NCBI GenBank assembly: GCA_047605265.1
Contig: JASGFY010000016.1
Location: forward strand, 1-52,124
DNA from: Solimonas sp047605265
GTDB taxonomy: Bacteria > Pseudomonadota > Gammaproteobacteria > Nevskiales > Nevskiaceae
DNA length: 52,124 bases
Direction of reading: 5' to 3'
Under the pieces are notes generated by a model. It worked only from the letters and a program-made list of their open reading frames with translations. It was not told the DNA's origin and did not search any database. Every line of letters starts with the position of its first letter. Position 1 is the stretch's first letter. Positions 52,073 through 52,124 of this stretch are shown one piece after another. Both the position numbers and the translations under genes were made by a program.

Positions 52073-52124
52073 TTACGCCAGGATTTTGGTGACGACGCCG
52101 GCGCCGACCGTGCGGCCGCCCTCG
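52073..52124 (-). CDS. tuf: Elongation factor Tu, last 16 residues (cut by window edge)
   Basis: The reading EGGRTVGAGVVTKILA followed by TAA is the invariant C terminus of EF-Tu with a slightly unusual last segment (VVTKILA rather than VVAKVL or VVAKII). The rest of the gene lies beyond the right edge. Its place just upstream of rpsJ is the normal str/S10 junction. Confidence 0.93.
   Translation of the reverse strand, partial: EGGRTVGAGVVTKILA

Overview
The window is GC-rich, densely coded DNA from a proteobacterial chromosome. A gammaproteobacterium is the best guess: secY is followed directly by rpmJ with no infA between them, S14 is the 101-residue zinc-free type, and tuf lies just upstream of rpsJ in the S10-spc-alpha order. 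The species cannot be named from the sequence alone. No tRNA, rRNA, CRISPR array or insertion sequence was recognised.

Left part (1-15.2 kb). A propionate (2-methylcitrate) block holds prpC (cut by the window edge) and prpB on the minus strand, divergent from the sigma-54 activator gene prpR. A near-consensus -24/-12 promoter and repeated ATGAAACA boxes lie between them. A pair of inverted REP-like repeats separates prpR from fabH. Next comes a four-gene minus-strand efflux operon (TetR regulator, outer membrane factor, membrane fusion protein, RND pump) with a terminator behind it and a candidate operator in front. Then follow an RsmB-type rRNA methyltransferase, a 19-residue Lys/Ala peptide gene with its own SD and terminator, an orphan CheY-like regulator, a DUF423 membrane protein and a saccharopine-dehydrogenase-like protein.

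Middle (15.4-28.3 kb). A DsbD-type reductase gene is followed by a divergent cluster that may act on an unknown nitrogen compound. A 2OG-Fe(II) oxygenase and an unrecognised beta-rich protein are read leftward. An ABC importer, a creatininase-family hydrolase and a type III glutamine synthetase/gamma-glutamyl ligase are read rightward, with an Ntn-type isoaspartyl peptidase behind them. After it come a decayed TonB-receptor remnant, a HisC-like aminotransferase with a Tat signal, and a truncated yciB.

Sulfate-ester module (28.3-33.4 kb). A TonB-dependent receptor and a Cys-type sulfatase form a tight minus-strand pair. They are divergent from a LysR regulator across an AT-rich control region.

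33.4-38.3 kb: a membrane class III nucleotide cyclase behind a KefB-like antiporter, an orphan AbiEi-like regulator and an outer membrane phospholipase A.

Right part (38.3-52.1 kb). The S10-spc-alpha ribosomal protein operons run on the minus strand from rpsJ to rplQ, with secY, rpmJ and rpoA. A strong internal sigma-70 promoter precedes rpsM, a hairpin terminator lies between tuf and rpsJ, and the 3' end of tuf is cut at the window edge.
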